Positions 19,270-36,100 of a DNA stretch of 64,000 bases are shown here, one piece after another. The position numbers were made by a program, and so were the translations under genes. Numbering within the stretch: position 1 is the first letter of the stretch; the number at the start of each line of letters is the position of its first letter. The notes under the pieces were generated by a model. That model saw nothing but the letters and a program-made list of their open reading frames with translations. It had not been told where the DNA came from and ran no database searches. This stretch comes from Dromiciops gliroides (Eukaryota > Chordata > Mammalia > Microbiotheria > Microbiotheriidae), in contig NC_057867.1 of assembly GCF_019393635.1 (NCBI RefSeq), positions 948,527 to 1,012,526 on the forward strand. The letters run 5' to 3'.

Positions 19270-19830
19270 TATGCATAGTGGAACAAAATATATTCTCATG
19301 TTGGTCATGCCCCAAAATATGTCTCATTCTGCACCCTGAATTCATCACCTCTCTGTCAGGAGGTGGGTAGCATGCTTCATCATCAGACCTCTCAAATCGT
19401 GGTTACTGGATTCATCAGTGTTCTTAAGATTTTGCTCCATATCCTTCTTTTAGCTCTGTGTGCATCTTTGTTTCAAATGTGTGGGTTTGGCGGGGGTGGG
19501 GGGGTTGTAAACAACATATTGTTGGAGTTTGCTTTTTATTCCATTCTGCTATCTCTTCTATTTTATGGGTAAATTCATTCTGTTCACATTCATAGTTGTG
19601 CTTGTTAATTTTGTACTTTCTTCTATCCTATTCTGTTTTTTTTTCTCTTTATAAAGAAGGTACTGAGAGATAGTGTGTTTTAGCATCAATGCTCTAGGTT
19701 TGGTATAATCTATTTCTGATCCCCTGTCCCTCTCTTTTCCTCACCCTCAGCCCAATCACAGATCCAGATTCTTTTTCCTTTTCTTTTGAACTCTTCTTTG
19801 TGATTCTGCCCTCTTGACCTAGTTTGTTTT
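19270..19830 (-). repeat. LINE/interspersed repeat fragments
   Basis: Contains 'gtggaacaaaatatattctc' and 'tgtctcattctgcaccctga' (shared with 44.9 kb), then 'gggtaaattcattctgttca' with 'cattcatagttgtgcttg', which resembles antisense L1. Boundaries are uncertain. Confidence 0.4.
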
Positions 19831-19844
19831 GCTCAGGACTTTGT

Positions 19845-20075
19845 CAGGTAGTGTAGTGGATAGAGTGCCAGGCCTGGAGTCAGGAGTACTTGAGTACAAA
19901 TCCAGCCTAAGAGACTTATTAGCTGTGTGACTCTGGGCAAGTCACTTCACCCTGTTTGCCTCAGTTTCATCATCTGTAAAATGTGCTGAAGAAGTATAAA
20001 ACTACTCTAGTATCTTTACCAAGAAAACTCCAAATCGGGTCACAAAGTGTCAGACATGACTGAAAAACAACAACT
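19845..20075 (+). repeat. MAR1-like CORE-SINE
   Basis: Forward element: 'ggtagtgtagtggatagagt', 'gcctcagtttcatcatctg', 'agtatctttaccaagaaaac' and 'gggtcacaaagtgtcagaca'. This is the best full-length example of the type. Confidence 0.8.
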
Positions 20076-20799
20076 CTGTTAATGATCTCTCCCTCTTCTC
20101 CCCACCTTCTCTCCTTTAGCTCATTTCCCTCTTGAGTGAAATATATTTCTGTACCAAACTCTGTGTGTGTATGTATGTGCATTCCTTCCTCCTTTGACCA
20201 GTTCAGATGAGAGTGATGTTTAAGTGGCGCTTGCTCCTTCCAGTTTTCCTCCTTCTTTGGATAGTCTTTCTAATTGTCCACTTGCCCAGATTATCTGAGA
20301 AGATTTTTCCGTCCTTCCTCTTTCCTTTCCTCTCTGGTGTAGTCATTTTCCTTTCCATTCTTTTAAGATTATTAAAACATACCAAACCATGCCTAGGCCC
20401 TCTAATTATACTCCTTTCATCACCTCTGATGACAATGAGGTTCAGAGGGGACATATGTAGCATCTTCTCATATTAAAATGTAAGCAGTTTATTTCTCCTT
20501 AGTCTTGATCATTTTTCATTCATGTTTACTTTTTCATGTTCCTCTGTGTTTACATATCCAAATTTCTCCTCACTTCTGCTTTTTTCATCAGGATTTCTTA
20601 GAAGTCCTTATTTTCCCCTGAAGGGTGATATTCTGGTTTGCTGGGTAACTTATTTTGGGTCATAAGTCTATCTTTTGCCTTCTGGAATTGCATTCCAAGC
20701 TTTCCACTCCTTTATAATGGTGATGAAATCATGTACAGTACAGAATATCAATTCTTTCTGGTTGCTTGCAGTATTTTTTCTTTAACCTAGAGGTTTTAG

Positions 20800-21060
20800 A
20801 TTTGGCGATAATGTTGGTGGAAGTTTTGATTTAAGGGTATCTAGCAGGAGATAACAAGTGGATTTTCTCTGTTTCCACTTTGCCCTCTGGCTCTAAAACA
20901 TCTAGGCAGTTTTCTTTTAAGATTTCTTGAAATATGATATCTAGGCTCTTTTTTGGGGGGGAGGGTGTCAGGGTCTTCAGGAAGTCCAGTAATTTCTAGA
21001 TCATCTCTCCTTGACCTGTTTTCTGGATCAATTGTTTTCACTATGAGATACTATACATAT
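20800..21060 (-). repeat. L1 ORF1-like fragment
   Basis: A minus-strand frame at 20841–21041 includes ENRSRRDDLEITGLPED, which matches the conserved ENRSRR..L...GLPE motif of L1 ORF1p. It covers only about 66 residues. Flanking AT-rich DNA is probably the same decayed LINE. Confidence 0.65.
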
Positions 21061-21233
21061 TTTTCCCCAGTTTTCACTTTGTTTTAATATTTGTTTTCTT
21101 TGTTTTCCTTTTTTAATGATCTCGTACACAGCAGAACACGGGAGGATTCAATATAAAACAATAAATTTCTGTTTCAAGAAAACCTGTTTAATAAATACTC
21201 CACATTGGGTTTTTTTTTGTTTTTTGTTTTTTG

Positions 21234-21372
21234 GGGGCAGGGCAATGAGGGTTAAGTGACTTGCCCAGGGCCACACAGCTAGTGTCAAGTGTCTGAGGCA
21301 GGATTTGAACTCAGGTCCTCCTGAATCCAGGGCTGGTACTTTATCCACTGCAGTGCCACCTAGCTGCCCCCT
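21234..21372 (-). repeat. marsupial tRNA-like SINE
   Basis: Reverse SINE with a small internal deletion ('gctagtgtcaagtg') and a duplicated 'cactgcagtgccacc' at its head. Confidence 0.92.
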
Positions 21373-21479
21373 ACACAGTGTTTTCAAAGCTGCCCAGATT
21401 TTCTTTGTCCCCTTCTAGGTTTTTTTTCTCTGCTGTGCATTATTTACTATTTTTTCTCCCACCCTCTGTCCCCTCACCT

Positions 21480-21884
21480 TGCCCTAAAGAAGGCTACAAT
21501 TAAATGAGGATATATAGGACATCTGTAAATATACACATATACAATCAATAAAATAAAGTGTCATTCATTCAGATATATCAGGACCATACAAGACCTCCTT
21601 GGAGGATGTGGCAACAGGAATACTATTGGTGCATGAACATGTGATCACAGACCTTAAGTGAGGTATAACACCAAAAGTTGCCAAAACAATTCTGTACTCT
21701 GAGGGAGGAGACCCAGTGTGTAGTCCAGGCCTAAGAGGGATGTCTCAGGGCAGCTAGGTGGCGCAGTGGATAAAACACCGGCCCTGGATTCAGGAGGACC
21801 TGAGTTCAAATCCGGCCTCAGACCCTTGACACTTACGAGCTGTGTGACCCTGAGCAAGTCACTTAACCCTCATTGCCCCGCAAA

Positions 21885-21943
<59 letters not shown>

Positions 21944-22290
21944 TAAAGACGGATGTCTCATGGATGGGGAGGTCTTCCAGATGCTCCTCTTTGTGGATGG
22001 CATTGTGCTAACTGCATCAAGCTTCTGCACACTGCTCAGACTCTTGGAAGAAATTTTCAAGCATGCAAAGAAATTTGGTCTGCCTCTCCATTTGAGAAAG
22101 GCCAAGCAGATGAAGAATGTTATTGTCCAAACTTCAGCATGCATTTGGATAGATATCCCGTAAAGCTCGTCTCTTGGTGTGAGTGTAATGAAGGACCAAT
22201 CAGGACCCATATTTAGCACATGCTTGGACTTGTCCTGGTGTCATAGAATGCATGCACAGATATTTCCTGCCTTGTTCCAAACCAACACGT
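21480..22290 (+). mobile_element. RTE/BovB-like LINE fragment, split by a SINE
   Basis: The plus-strand peptide from 21957 (MDGEVFQMLLFVDGIVLTAS... then LLRLLEEIFKHAKKFGLPL) matches the reverse transcriptase palm of RTE-type LINEs, where the usual motif is FADDIVL. Here it reads FVDGIVL, so the catalytic Asp pair is changed. A SINE with a TA-rich tail (21746–21946) is inserted, flanked by GGATGTCTCA on both sides. Outer limits are estimates. Confidence 0.65.
21746..21946 (+). repeat. marsupial SINE with tail expanded to (TA)n
   Basis: Near-consensus SINE followed by about 55 bp of (TA)n instead of poly-A. GGATGTCTCA lies immediately before and after (about 21738 and 21951). Confidence 0.93.
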
Positions 22291-22699
22291 GAAACTTGAT
22301 TTTCTTAACATTCATTTAAAAACTTTTGAGGTCCAAATTGTCTCCCTCCCTCCCCCGCCAATATGATACCCATTACACATATAAAGTCATGTAAAACATC
22401 TCCATATTAGCAAGAACATGTGAAACTTTGAAAGCCTGTTTTCAGCCATGAATGACTAAGGTGCTGACAAACAGTTTTTTAAGTGCCCAAGGAATGAGAA
22501 AAACCAATGGCTGGGGAGGTGCTAAGCCAGAACTGAGTATATGGACAATCGACTTCTTGATCTGTCAGTCTCTATTTTCCTTAGTTGTGAGCTTCTGGGT
22601 GGAGGACTGGGAGCATCCAGCTGCCAGCTATCTAGGAGCACATGCCACCTCATCTTAGGCATCTTTTTTTTTTTGTTTGTTTTTTTTGTTTTTGTTTTT
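22291..22699. other. intergenic, unassigned
   Basis: No gene recognised. A 'gtctccctccctcccccgcc' stretch near 22339 and flanking AT-rich DNA look like decayed repeat. Confidence 0.3.
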
Positions 22700-22838
22700 T
22701 GCGGGGCAATTGGGGTTAAGTGACTTGCCCAGGGTCACACAGCTAGTAAGTGTTAATTTTCTGAGGCCGGATCCGAACTCAGGTACTCCTGAATCCAGGG
22801 CTGGTGCTCTATCCACTGCACCATCTAGCTGCCCCCAT
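22700..22838 (-). repeat. marsupial tRNA-like SINE
   Basis: Reverse SINE. CATCTTAGGCATCTT is duplicated at about 22651 and 22836. Confidence 0.94.
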
Positions 22839-23364
22839 CTTAGGCATCTTAACATTCTGAAGTGCCCAGGTGATTCTGGGAGCTCAGTAGATCCATCAGA
22901 CATCCCATTGCCACCCGGACTCTTTGGCAGTGACCACTACAGTAGTAGTAGTAGCTGTTGATAGAGGCAGTACCTGCAGTCCAAATGTGGAAAGATAGTC
23001 ACTCAAAGATGGTGGTGGTGTCAGGGATTGTGACCTCTTATGATGGAGAGAAGATGCTGTGGAATCTAGAAAGCCATTTAGTCCTGAGAGCCCGACAGAG
23101 AACTCCACCTGAGGTGAATTTAATAAGGACTCCATGAAGGGAGAAAAGGACTTAGGAGCTAGCCCAAGTGGTAATGTGTGTTCTTATTGCCATTGTACTC
23201 TAAGTCCTCAGAGACTTTATTGTGACCTGGTTTGGAATGAAAGAAGGCTTTGTAACAATTTGTAACAATTTTGTAATTTGTAACAATTCTTGCTGTACCT
23301 TGCCTCATCTACACCATATGTTCCGTTGTAAAAGGTATGTAGGATTAAAAAAAAAAAAGCTGAT
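22839..23364. other. intergenic, unassigned
   Basis: Contains a short triplet run (AGT)5 near 22940 and a triple 'gtaacaatt' near 23250–23290. No gene recognised. Confidence 0.3.
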
Positions 23365-23365
23365 G

Positions 23366-23513
23366 GGGGCGGCTAGGTGGCACAGTGGATCCAGGCCTGG
23401 ATTCAGGAGGACCTGAGTTCAAATCCGGCCTCAGACACTTGACACTTACTAGCTGTGTGACCCTGGGCAAATCACTTAACCCCCATTGCCCCGCGCAAAA
23501 AAAAAAAAATGCT
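23366..23513 (+). repeat. marsupial SINE with internal deletion
   Basis: Forward SINE lacking about 15 bp after 'gcacagtgg'. It ends with A12. Confidence 0.92.
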
Positions 23514-23645
23514 GATAGATTTCAATGGCTTAATTGGGAGCACAGCACTGGGGGGTTGTGAGTGATAGTATTAACAGTTACAACTCCTCAGTTACCCCTC
23601 AGACCCTTAGGGGAGCAGTAGTCTTTGCCATTAAGAATGGGAGTA

Positions 23646-23802
23646 TGGGGGCAGCTTAGGTGGCGCAGTGGGTAAAGCACCAGCCCTGGATTCAGGAGTA
23701 CCTGAGTTCAAATCCGGCCTCAGACACTTGACACTTACTAGCTGTGTGACCCTGGGCAAGTCACTTAACCCCCATTGCCCTGCAAAAAAAAAAAAAAAAA
23801 AA
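23646..23802 (+). repeat. marsupial tRNA-like SINE (tandem pair, first)
   Basis: Forward SINE with A19 tail. The flanking repeat AAGAATGGGAGTATGG is present before it and between it and the next SINE. Confidence 0.94.
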
Positions 23803-23814
23803 GAATGGGAGTAT

Positions 23815-23960
23815 GGGGCAGCTAGGTGGCAGTGGATAAAGCACCTGCCCTGGATTCAGGAGGACTTGAATTCAAATCTGACCTCACTCATTTGAAATTT
23901 ACTAGCTGTGTGACCCTGGGCAAGTCACTTAACCCTCACTGCCCCACCAAAAAAAAAAAA
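23815..23960 (+). repeat. marsupial tRNA-like SINE (tandem pair, second)
   Basis: Forward, somewhat diverged copy ending in A12. It follows the first after one target-site repeat, so the first probably inserted at the start of this older copy. Confidence 0.92.
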
Positions 23961-23999
23961 GGGAGTTGGGGGACTGAATCCAGAGAGGATACATAGATT

Positions 24000-24057
24000 T
24001 AAATGCACATGTATACAACATGTATGTGTATGTATATGTATTGTGTATATGTGTGCA

Positions 24058-24083
<26 letters not shown>
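24000..24083 (+). repeat. (TG)n/(TATG)n microsatellite
   Basis: 'gtatgtgtatgtatatgtat' grading into an uninterrupted (GT) run ending at about 24083. Confidence 0.85.
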
Positions 24084-24084
<1 letters not shown>

Positions 24085-24089
<5 letters not shown>

Positions 24090-24195
24090 CCCAATTAGTT
24101 CTGAGCTCTTTGTGGGCAGGAACTTATCTTTTGCCCTTTTTTGTATCCCATAGCCTAGTATAGTGCCTGGCACTTAGTAGGTACTTAATAAATGC
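24085..24195 (+). repeat. L2-type LINE 3' end
   Basis: 'tttgtgggcaggaacttatc' and 'tatagtgcctggcacttagt' followed by 'aggtacttaataaatgct', the canonical L2 tail. Confidence 0.7.
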
Positions 24196-24485
24196 TAGGT
24201 GGGACAGTGGATAGAGCTCTGGTCCTGAAGTCAGGAGGACCTGAGTTCAAATCTCACCTCAGACACTTACTAGCTGTGTGACCCTGGGCAAGTCACCTAA
24301 CCCCAATTTCCTCAAACATCCGGGGCCATCTCCAGTGGTCCTGATGTCTATCTTGCCACTGGACCCAGATGGCTCTGGAGGAGAGAGTGAGTGAGGCTGG
24401 TGACCTTGCACTACCCACCCTCACTTAAATCCAATTCACTGCAAGGCATGACATCACCCAGGTGTCATGATCCTCTTCCAGAAGG
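24195..24485 (+). repeat. composite marsupial SINE with long unique tail
   Basis: tRNA-like head as in the common SINE, then 'ggggccatctccagtggtcc', 'cttgccactggacccagatg' and 'aaatccaattcactgcaagg'. Homologous to 4530–5034 (reverse) and 53696–53980. Confidence 0.8.
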
Positions 24486-24629
24486 CCAGACAACTGACTA
24501 TCTGGGACAGACAGTACAGACAATGGGTTAGGTGTACAGTTGAAAATGGGTGGAGGCGGGATTGTTTTGCTTTGGGGAAACTGAAAGGCACTTTCATTGT
24601 CCTCAAGCTCCCTATGAAAGCCCAGGTCT

Positions 24630-24690
24630 GTCTTTTTTCTTTCTTTCTTTCTTTCTTCCTTCCTTCCTCCCTCCCTCCCTCCTTCTTTCC
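24630..24690 (+). repeat. pyrimidine microsatellite (CTTT)n/(CTTC)n/(CCTC)n
   Basis: An uninterrupted CT-only run joined to the tail of the reverse SINE that follows, so it probably grew from that poly-A tail. Confidence 0.85.
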
Positions 24691-24694
24691 TTTC

Positions 24695-24829
24695 TGGTGG
24701 GGCAATTGGGGTTAAGTGACTTGCCCAGGGTCACACAGCTAGTAAGTGTCAAGTGTCTGAGGCTGGATTTGAACTCAGGTCCTCCTGAATCCAGGGCCGG
24801 TGCTTCACTGCGCCACCTACATTTCCTGG
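24695..24829 (-). repeat. marsupial tRNA-like SINE
   Basis: Reverse SINE with about 10 bp missing near its head ('ggtgcttcactgcgccacct'). Confidence 0.92.
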
Positions 24830-24949
24830 GTGCTGTCGCATGGCAGCAAGACCTGGGACACCACTGCTAAGTGCTGGGTTAGAAAATAAACCTGAGCATG
24901 AAACAGCGGGGGCGGAGGCGCACCGGGGCGGAGGAGCTGGTATGAGCAA

Positions 24950-25115
24950 CAATTATTAGCTATAACTTCTCTTTGGATCCTCACAGGAACCCTGGCTTGC
25001 TAATTACTAGCCCCATTTTCCTGCTTGGGAAAGCGAGGCACAAAGAGGTGCCAGTACAGGAGTGCCCGAGGCAGGATCTGAACTGGAGCGCCAGCTCTCC
25101 AGAAAGGTCAGCCAC
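24950..25115 (+). repeat. MIR-type CORE-SINE
   Basis: 'ctttggatcctcacaggaac', 'agccccattttcctgcttgg' and 'aggcaggatctgaactggag' in MIR order, diverged. Confidence 0.6.
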
Positions 25116-25299
25116 AGGCAGCCTGGGAGTGGTGGACTTGCAAAGTGCCAGGTGAGAGGGGAGAGCAGAGGCCGAGCCTCGGAGCTCGCGCCCCAGTTGA
25201 CTGAAACAGGTAGATGGAGGCCGTGACTAAGGAGGAAGACAGAAGCCCGTAAGACCGATCACTCGGTGGGGGGGGGGGGGGGAGGATCAGCGAGGACCG

Positions 25300-26187
25300 C
25301 GCTGACGGGATGACAGGATGAGAAGCAGGGCAGGTCACGTGGTGGGGAAGAGCGCTGCGCCCTCCTCGCGAGATCATGCGGGAGCCAGCACGCCGGGGAC
25401 TCTAGCGTTAGCGGTGGAAGGCGGGCCTTGTCATAACTCCGCATGTAAATCAGTCGTCCCCGGAGGGGGAGGTGCCGCTCGGTGCGTGACGCCCTCAGTG
25501 GCTAAGGGTGGGGGGAGGGGGGCAGAGGCGGGGCCTGCGTGTGGCTCAGTTGCGGGACGTATCCTTCTCGTGGGGTACGTAACCCCGCCTCCGGGCAGGG
25601 GGTGGGGACTGTGGGGGGGCGGGCGTTGTGGAGCAGCCCTCCCGCCCCGAATCTGCATAAGGAGCAGGATGCGAAGGGGAGGTGGTGCCTTTGCGTGGCC
25701 CCGCCTGGGAACTCTACGTCAGAAGTTGACGGGGCGGGGGACCATGGCGGGGGCCCAGAGAGCCTTCAGTCCGCGGCGAGGGGGCCTGGCCCCTCTCGCG
25801 TAGACCCGCCTCCAAGAACTTGCTGCGGGCAGGGGGCGGGGCCGACTGCCTAACCCTTGGTTTCCGGGGCCGTGGCCCGCGTTCTGTTAGCGCACGGCGA
25901 TTGGCCCCGGAGCCGGCCTGCGCTGGCTTTCGTCACTTCCGAAGGCGTTCCCCCGATACGGAGGGGCGGGCCGGGGCGGGCCGGGCTGCCGATGAGTCAG
26001 GGCCCAGCCCGGGTGGCTGACGCCGGCGCCCGGAGGAGGCTCGCCCGAGGCCGCCTCCTCTTTCCCTTCGCCGTGTCCTGCTCGGCTCGGCTCGGCTCGG
26101 CTCGGCTCGGCTCCTGGCCGGCGGGCTGGCGCCGATGGCGGCCGGCGCGCCGTGAGGGACGGAACGATCCCGCGGCCGCTGGCCCCC
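25300..26187 (+). promoter_or_regulatory. TFE3: TFE3 CpG-island promoter
   Basis: Dense CpG island directly upstream of the TFE3 ATG. Motifs seen: GTCACGTG at 25334–25341 (CLEAR/E-box type bound by MiT/TFE factors), CTCGCGAGA near 25366, ACGTCA near 25717, an inverted CCAAT (GATTGG) near 25900, an AP-1 site TGAGTCA near 25992, and a (CTCGG)6 pentamer at 26081–26110 that is probably in the 5' UTR. The transcription start cannot be fixed from sequence. Confidence 0.75.
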
Positions 26188-32318
<6,131 letters not shown>

Positions 32319-32587
32319 TGAGGCCCCGCCTCCAGGGGCCCCAGGCGCAGACGCATACGTTCCATCCCCCCCTTCCCATTCCCTCCTTCCCATTCCCCCC
32401 CCATTGGCGAGGGGCGGGGCCTGGACGGAAGAAGGGGTGCCGCCTCCTCCTTTCTCCCTCCCCTCCCCCGGCCCCAGAGTTTTAACAGTGGAAGCCCCGT
32501 GTTGACCCCGGGGGCTGCCCCGCTGCGGGTTGGACTGGGGGGAGGGGGGGAATTGACGGCTCGCGGGGTCCGCTTCTCTTGGCAGAC

Positions 32588-32593
32588 AATAAA
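32588..32593 (+). terminator. TFE3: TFE3 polyadenylation signal
   Basis: AATAAA about 270 bp after the TFE3 stop, followed by a GT-rich stretch. Cleavage is expected near 32610, so TFE3 ends only about 500 bp before the GRIPAP1 ATG. Confidence 0.85.
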
Positions 32594-32819
32594 ACATGGC
32601 TCAACTTTGTTAAATCGCTTTGACGTCGGCCCCGTTCTTTTCGGAATGGGGTCGGGGGGAGGGCGTTGGGGGGCGCAGCGCGCTGCACGTCGGAGATGCG
32701 GGACTGCTGCTGGCCCGCCATCCCAGAGCCCCTTTGGGACGGGAAGCACCGGCAGCTGGGAGGGGGCACTAGCGCTCGCGACTCGGTCTTCGTCCTCCCA
32801 GGCATAAAGCCAAGACTGG

Positions 32820-33116
32820 GCGGGGCGGGGGAGGGCACGACGGAACTTCCGGCGTAAGGTGACGTCTGCCTTCCCAGCACTCTCTCTTCCGCCGGGCGCC
32901 ACCAAAAGCCTAGCAGACGGGGGGGGGGGGAGGGAAGTAGGTCGAAATGTGGAGTCACTCGTCTTGGTCCGCGCCTCCTCGCAGCGTCCTTCCCTTTCTC
33001 ACCCCCTGCCATTGGTAGCGTCCTGCCTTCCCGGAGTCGTAACCCTGCTGAGACTGCTGCGCCTGCGCATACGGCGCCGGAGGCGACGGCGGTGGGGGGG
33101 AGGGGGGGCCAGGAAC
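32820..33116 (+). promoter_or_regulatory. GRIPAP1: GRIPAP1 promoter
   Basis: CpG-rich. Contains a half-CRE TGACGTCT near 32860 and an NRF1-like CTGCGCCTGCGCATACGGC just before the coding start. It lies in the 500-bp gap after the TFE3 polyA signal. Confidence 0.65.
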
Positions 33117-36100
33117 ATGGCGCAGGCTCTTTCCGAGGAGGAGTTCCAACGGATGCAGGTGGCTGGAGGCGAGGCGCGAGGGCCTGGGAAGGGCTGGGCG
33201 GGGTTCTGAGGGTACCAGCTAGAAGGAGGGCGGGGGGCTGCCTAGGAATTTTGTGGGAGGAGCCCGTAAGGGACTTGGGGCTGGGGGGGAGGGGATCCGG
33301 ATCGAAGCCTTCGAGAGGGACACTGGGGGCGGGGCCAACAGGGCCTAGCGAGTGAGGGGCCAATAGGGGTCCAGGGAGGGCGGGCACAACCGGGCTGTAA
33401 GGGGATGGATGACCAATAGGAATCCACGGGAAGCACTGAGAGGCGGGGTCAGAGTGAGGGTCAAAGGAAGACAGGGTCCAGGAGGGCACTGAGGACAAGA
33501 AGACCAATAGGGATCCGAGGAGGGCAGTTGGGGGAGGGGGGAAGGTGGGACCCATGGGACCGGAAGGGGCCACGGAGCAGTGCAAAAAAGGGGGTCCCCA
33601 GTGGTAGAGGAAGCGCCCCCCTTGGTGGCTATGTGACCCTGGCCAAGTCCCTGCTGTACCAGCGGATAGGAGAGGGGTGCTGCTGTGCAGAATTCAAAGT
33701 GACATGGGACAGAGAAACCCAGGGCCGGGCCGCAAAAAGTAAAGTAAAACTTGCTAGGAAGTGGTAACGAGAAAAGGGGGACCTCCCTCCCCCCCCCCCC
33801 AGGCTCAGCTCCTGGAGCTTCGGACCCAGAACTACCAGCTGTCAGACGAGCTGAGGAAAAATGGCGTTGGTAAGGCTGGGGGGAAGGGGGCGCTGGGGCA
33901 GGAGGGGTGGTGGCTGCCTCTTGACACACACCCCCCTCCCGGCCAGCGGCCTCCTGCCCGTACAAAAGGCTGTCCCTGTTTTCTCCCTGTTCAGAGCTCA
34001 CCTCCCTCCGCCAGAGAATCACGTTTCTGGATAAGGAGTTTGCCCGAGCCCAGAAGGTGACCAGGAGTGTCTCTTCATCCCTGCATCCCTCAGGCCCCGC
34101 CCCTCAGCCATCTCCCCGTTCCAAGGGGCAGCTCCCTTTTTGTCATCTCCCCCAGCCTCATTCTCTTTCCCCTCCTTCCTTCCCTGGACTCTGCCCTCAC
34201 CTGTTGCTCCTTCAGTCTCCCTTCCCCCTTCCCCCAAAAAAGTCTCGCTCCCTTCTCTTCGGCTGCTTCCTTCCCCCATCCTTGTCCCTTAGTGACTTCT
34301 CTTGTCGTCATTTCTTCTCTCTCCCCTTTTTCTCTTTCTCTTTCTCTTTCTCATCTCACAGGCCCTGAGCAAGAGCAAGAAAGCCCAGGTGAGGAGGACT
34401 TGAAGGGGCAGGAATTGGGCAGTTCTGGGGACTGGGGATTTAGGAGCCAGGACATTATCAGCTCTTGTCTGGAGGAGAAACCTCAGGCCTCAGGCTCATG
34501 CCCTTTGGGACCTCAATCTCCCTCATCAGTAAAATATGAGAGGGCCAGAGGGTTTGGGCAAGGTCAATCTCTAAACATCCTTCTGGGTGGGAGGTTCTGG
34601 GATTCTTGAGGCCTCCCTCTCTCTGGGAGGAAAGTTGTCCCCCCCCCCCACTTCCTTGAAAGTCTTTCTAACACTTAAACCTATCCAGTGAAAGAAAAGC
34701 ACACAAGAAGAGATTATGGGGGAGACTAAAGACCCCTGTAGATGTCAATGCAAGGAGCTCACAGAAAGGTCTCTACTGAGTCTCTGAGATTTCAGAGACA
34801 CAAGAGGGATGTTTCTGTCTCCCCCCACCCCTTCCTCCCCCTCCCTCTTCCCCCCTTCCCCCTTCCCTCATCCCTCTCCCTTCCCTTCTTCTACCTCTCC
34901 TTTCCCTTGCTCTTTCTCACTCTTATTCCTTGACATATTGCTTGCCTGGTCTTTCACATGTTTCATGCCTCTGTGTGTTGTGCGTGCTCCTTCCTATGTA
35001 TGTATATGTGTGCACATCTCTGCATGTCACAGGAGGTGGAAGTTCTGCTCAGTGAGAATCAGATGCTGCAGGGGAAACTCCACAGTCAGGAAGATGACTT
35101 CCGGCTCCAGAACAGCACACTCCTTCAGGAGCTCAGCAAGGTCTCAGCTCCCTGGTGGGGGAGGAGGAGCGAGGAGGGGCCTGGGATGATCCAGCTTGAC
35201 TTGGGTGCTGCCCCTTGTCCCTGCTCACTTCTCAGGGGCTTCTGTATCCTTCAGCTCTGTGCACAGATTGAGCAGCTAGAACAGGAAAATCAGCAGCTAA
35301 AGGAGAGCTCCCTGGGGGATGGGGAGCTTCTTCGCCTGAAGGCAGAGAACACGGCCCTCCAGAGGAATGTCACAGGTAGGAGTCTGGGGGCCTGCAAGGT
35401 GGTGGCAGCCGGGGCCTGGAGTCCCGTGAGGAGGCTGCAGGGGCTTAGGCCTTCCCTCCCCTGCACTTCTGCTCAGCCCTGCAGGAACGCTATGAGAAAG
35501 AGCAGGCAGGTTCTCCAAGCCTGTTGGGGACTGCTGGAAAGGATGAGTCGGGGGGCTGTGGGGACCCTCCAGGAGGCCCAGCAGCCTCACCCCCGTTGGC
35601 AGAGACAGAGCTGAAGTGGGAAGTGGAAAAGGAGGAGAAGAGGCTTCTCCAGGAGCGTCTGCAGGGCCTCGAGGTAGGCCTTAGGGCTGGTGAGAGGGGG
35701 CATAGTTTGTAGTTCATCAGTTACCCCCCACATACTTGCCGGCGTCTCCATATGTCTACAGAGCTTGAAGCAGGCAGAGACGGCAAAGCTTCAGGAGGAG
35801 GTGGCCAAGGTGGGACTTCGCCCGGCACCTTGATGACAGAAGTCACAACTGGTGTCTGCCAGCCCCCCCTCCCTTCCCCCAGGCCTCAGTTTCCCTGGCA
35901 GTCCATCTCCTCTTTCTCCCTTGCCCATGTGACCTTGCCCTTTGATCTCATGAGTCCTTGTGCCCTTCTCCCTGAATTCCATCTGACCCCGTGCTGGGGC
36001 TCAGCTCTCCTTGCTCTCTTGCCAACGAAGGTTTCAGTGGTCAGCCCTCCATGGCATGGTCCTGACCCAGGTTTCTGTTCCTTGGATTTCTAACTTTCCC

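Noticed and set aside
21892-21945. (TA)n as a replication origin or structural element
   Set aside because: It is directly joined to the 3' end of a SINE and bounded by its target-site duplication, so it is an altered SINE tail.
32482-33585. A 367-codon minus-strand frame between TFE3 and GRIPAP1
   Set aside because: It overlaps the TFE3 3' UTR, the GRIPAP1 promoter and intron 1 in antisense, is Pro/Ser-rich and has no homology I recognise.
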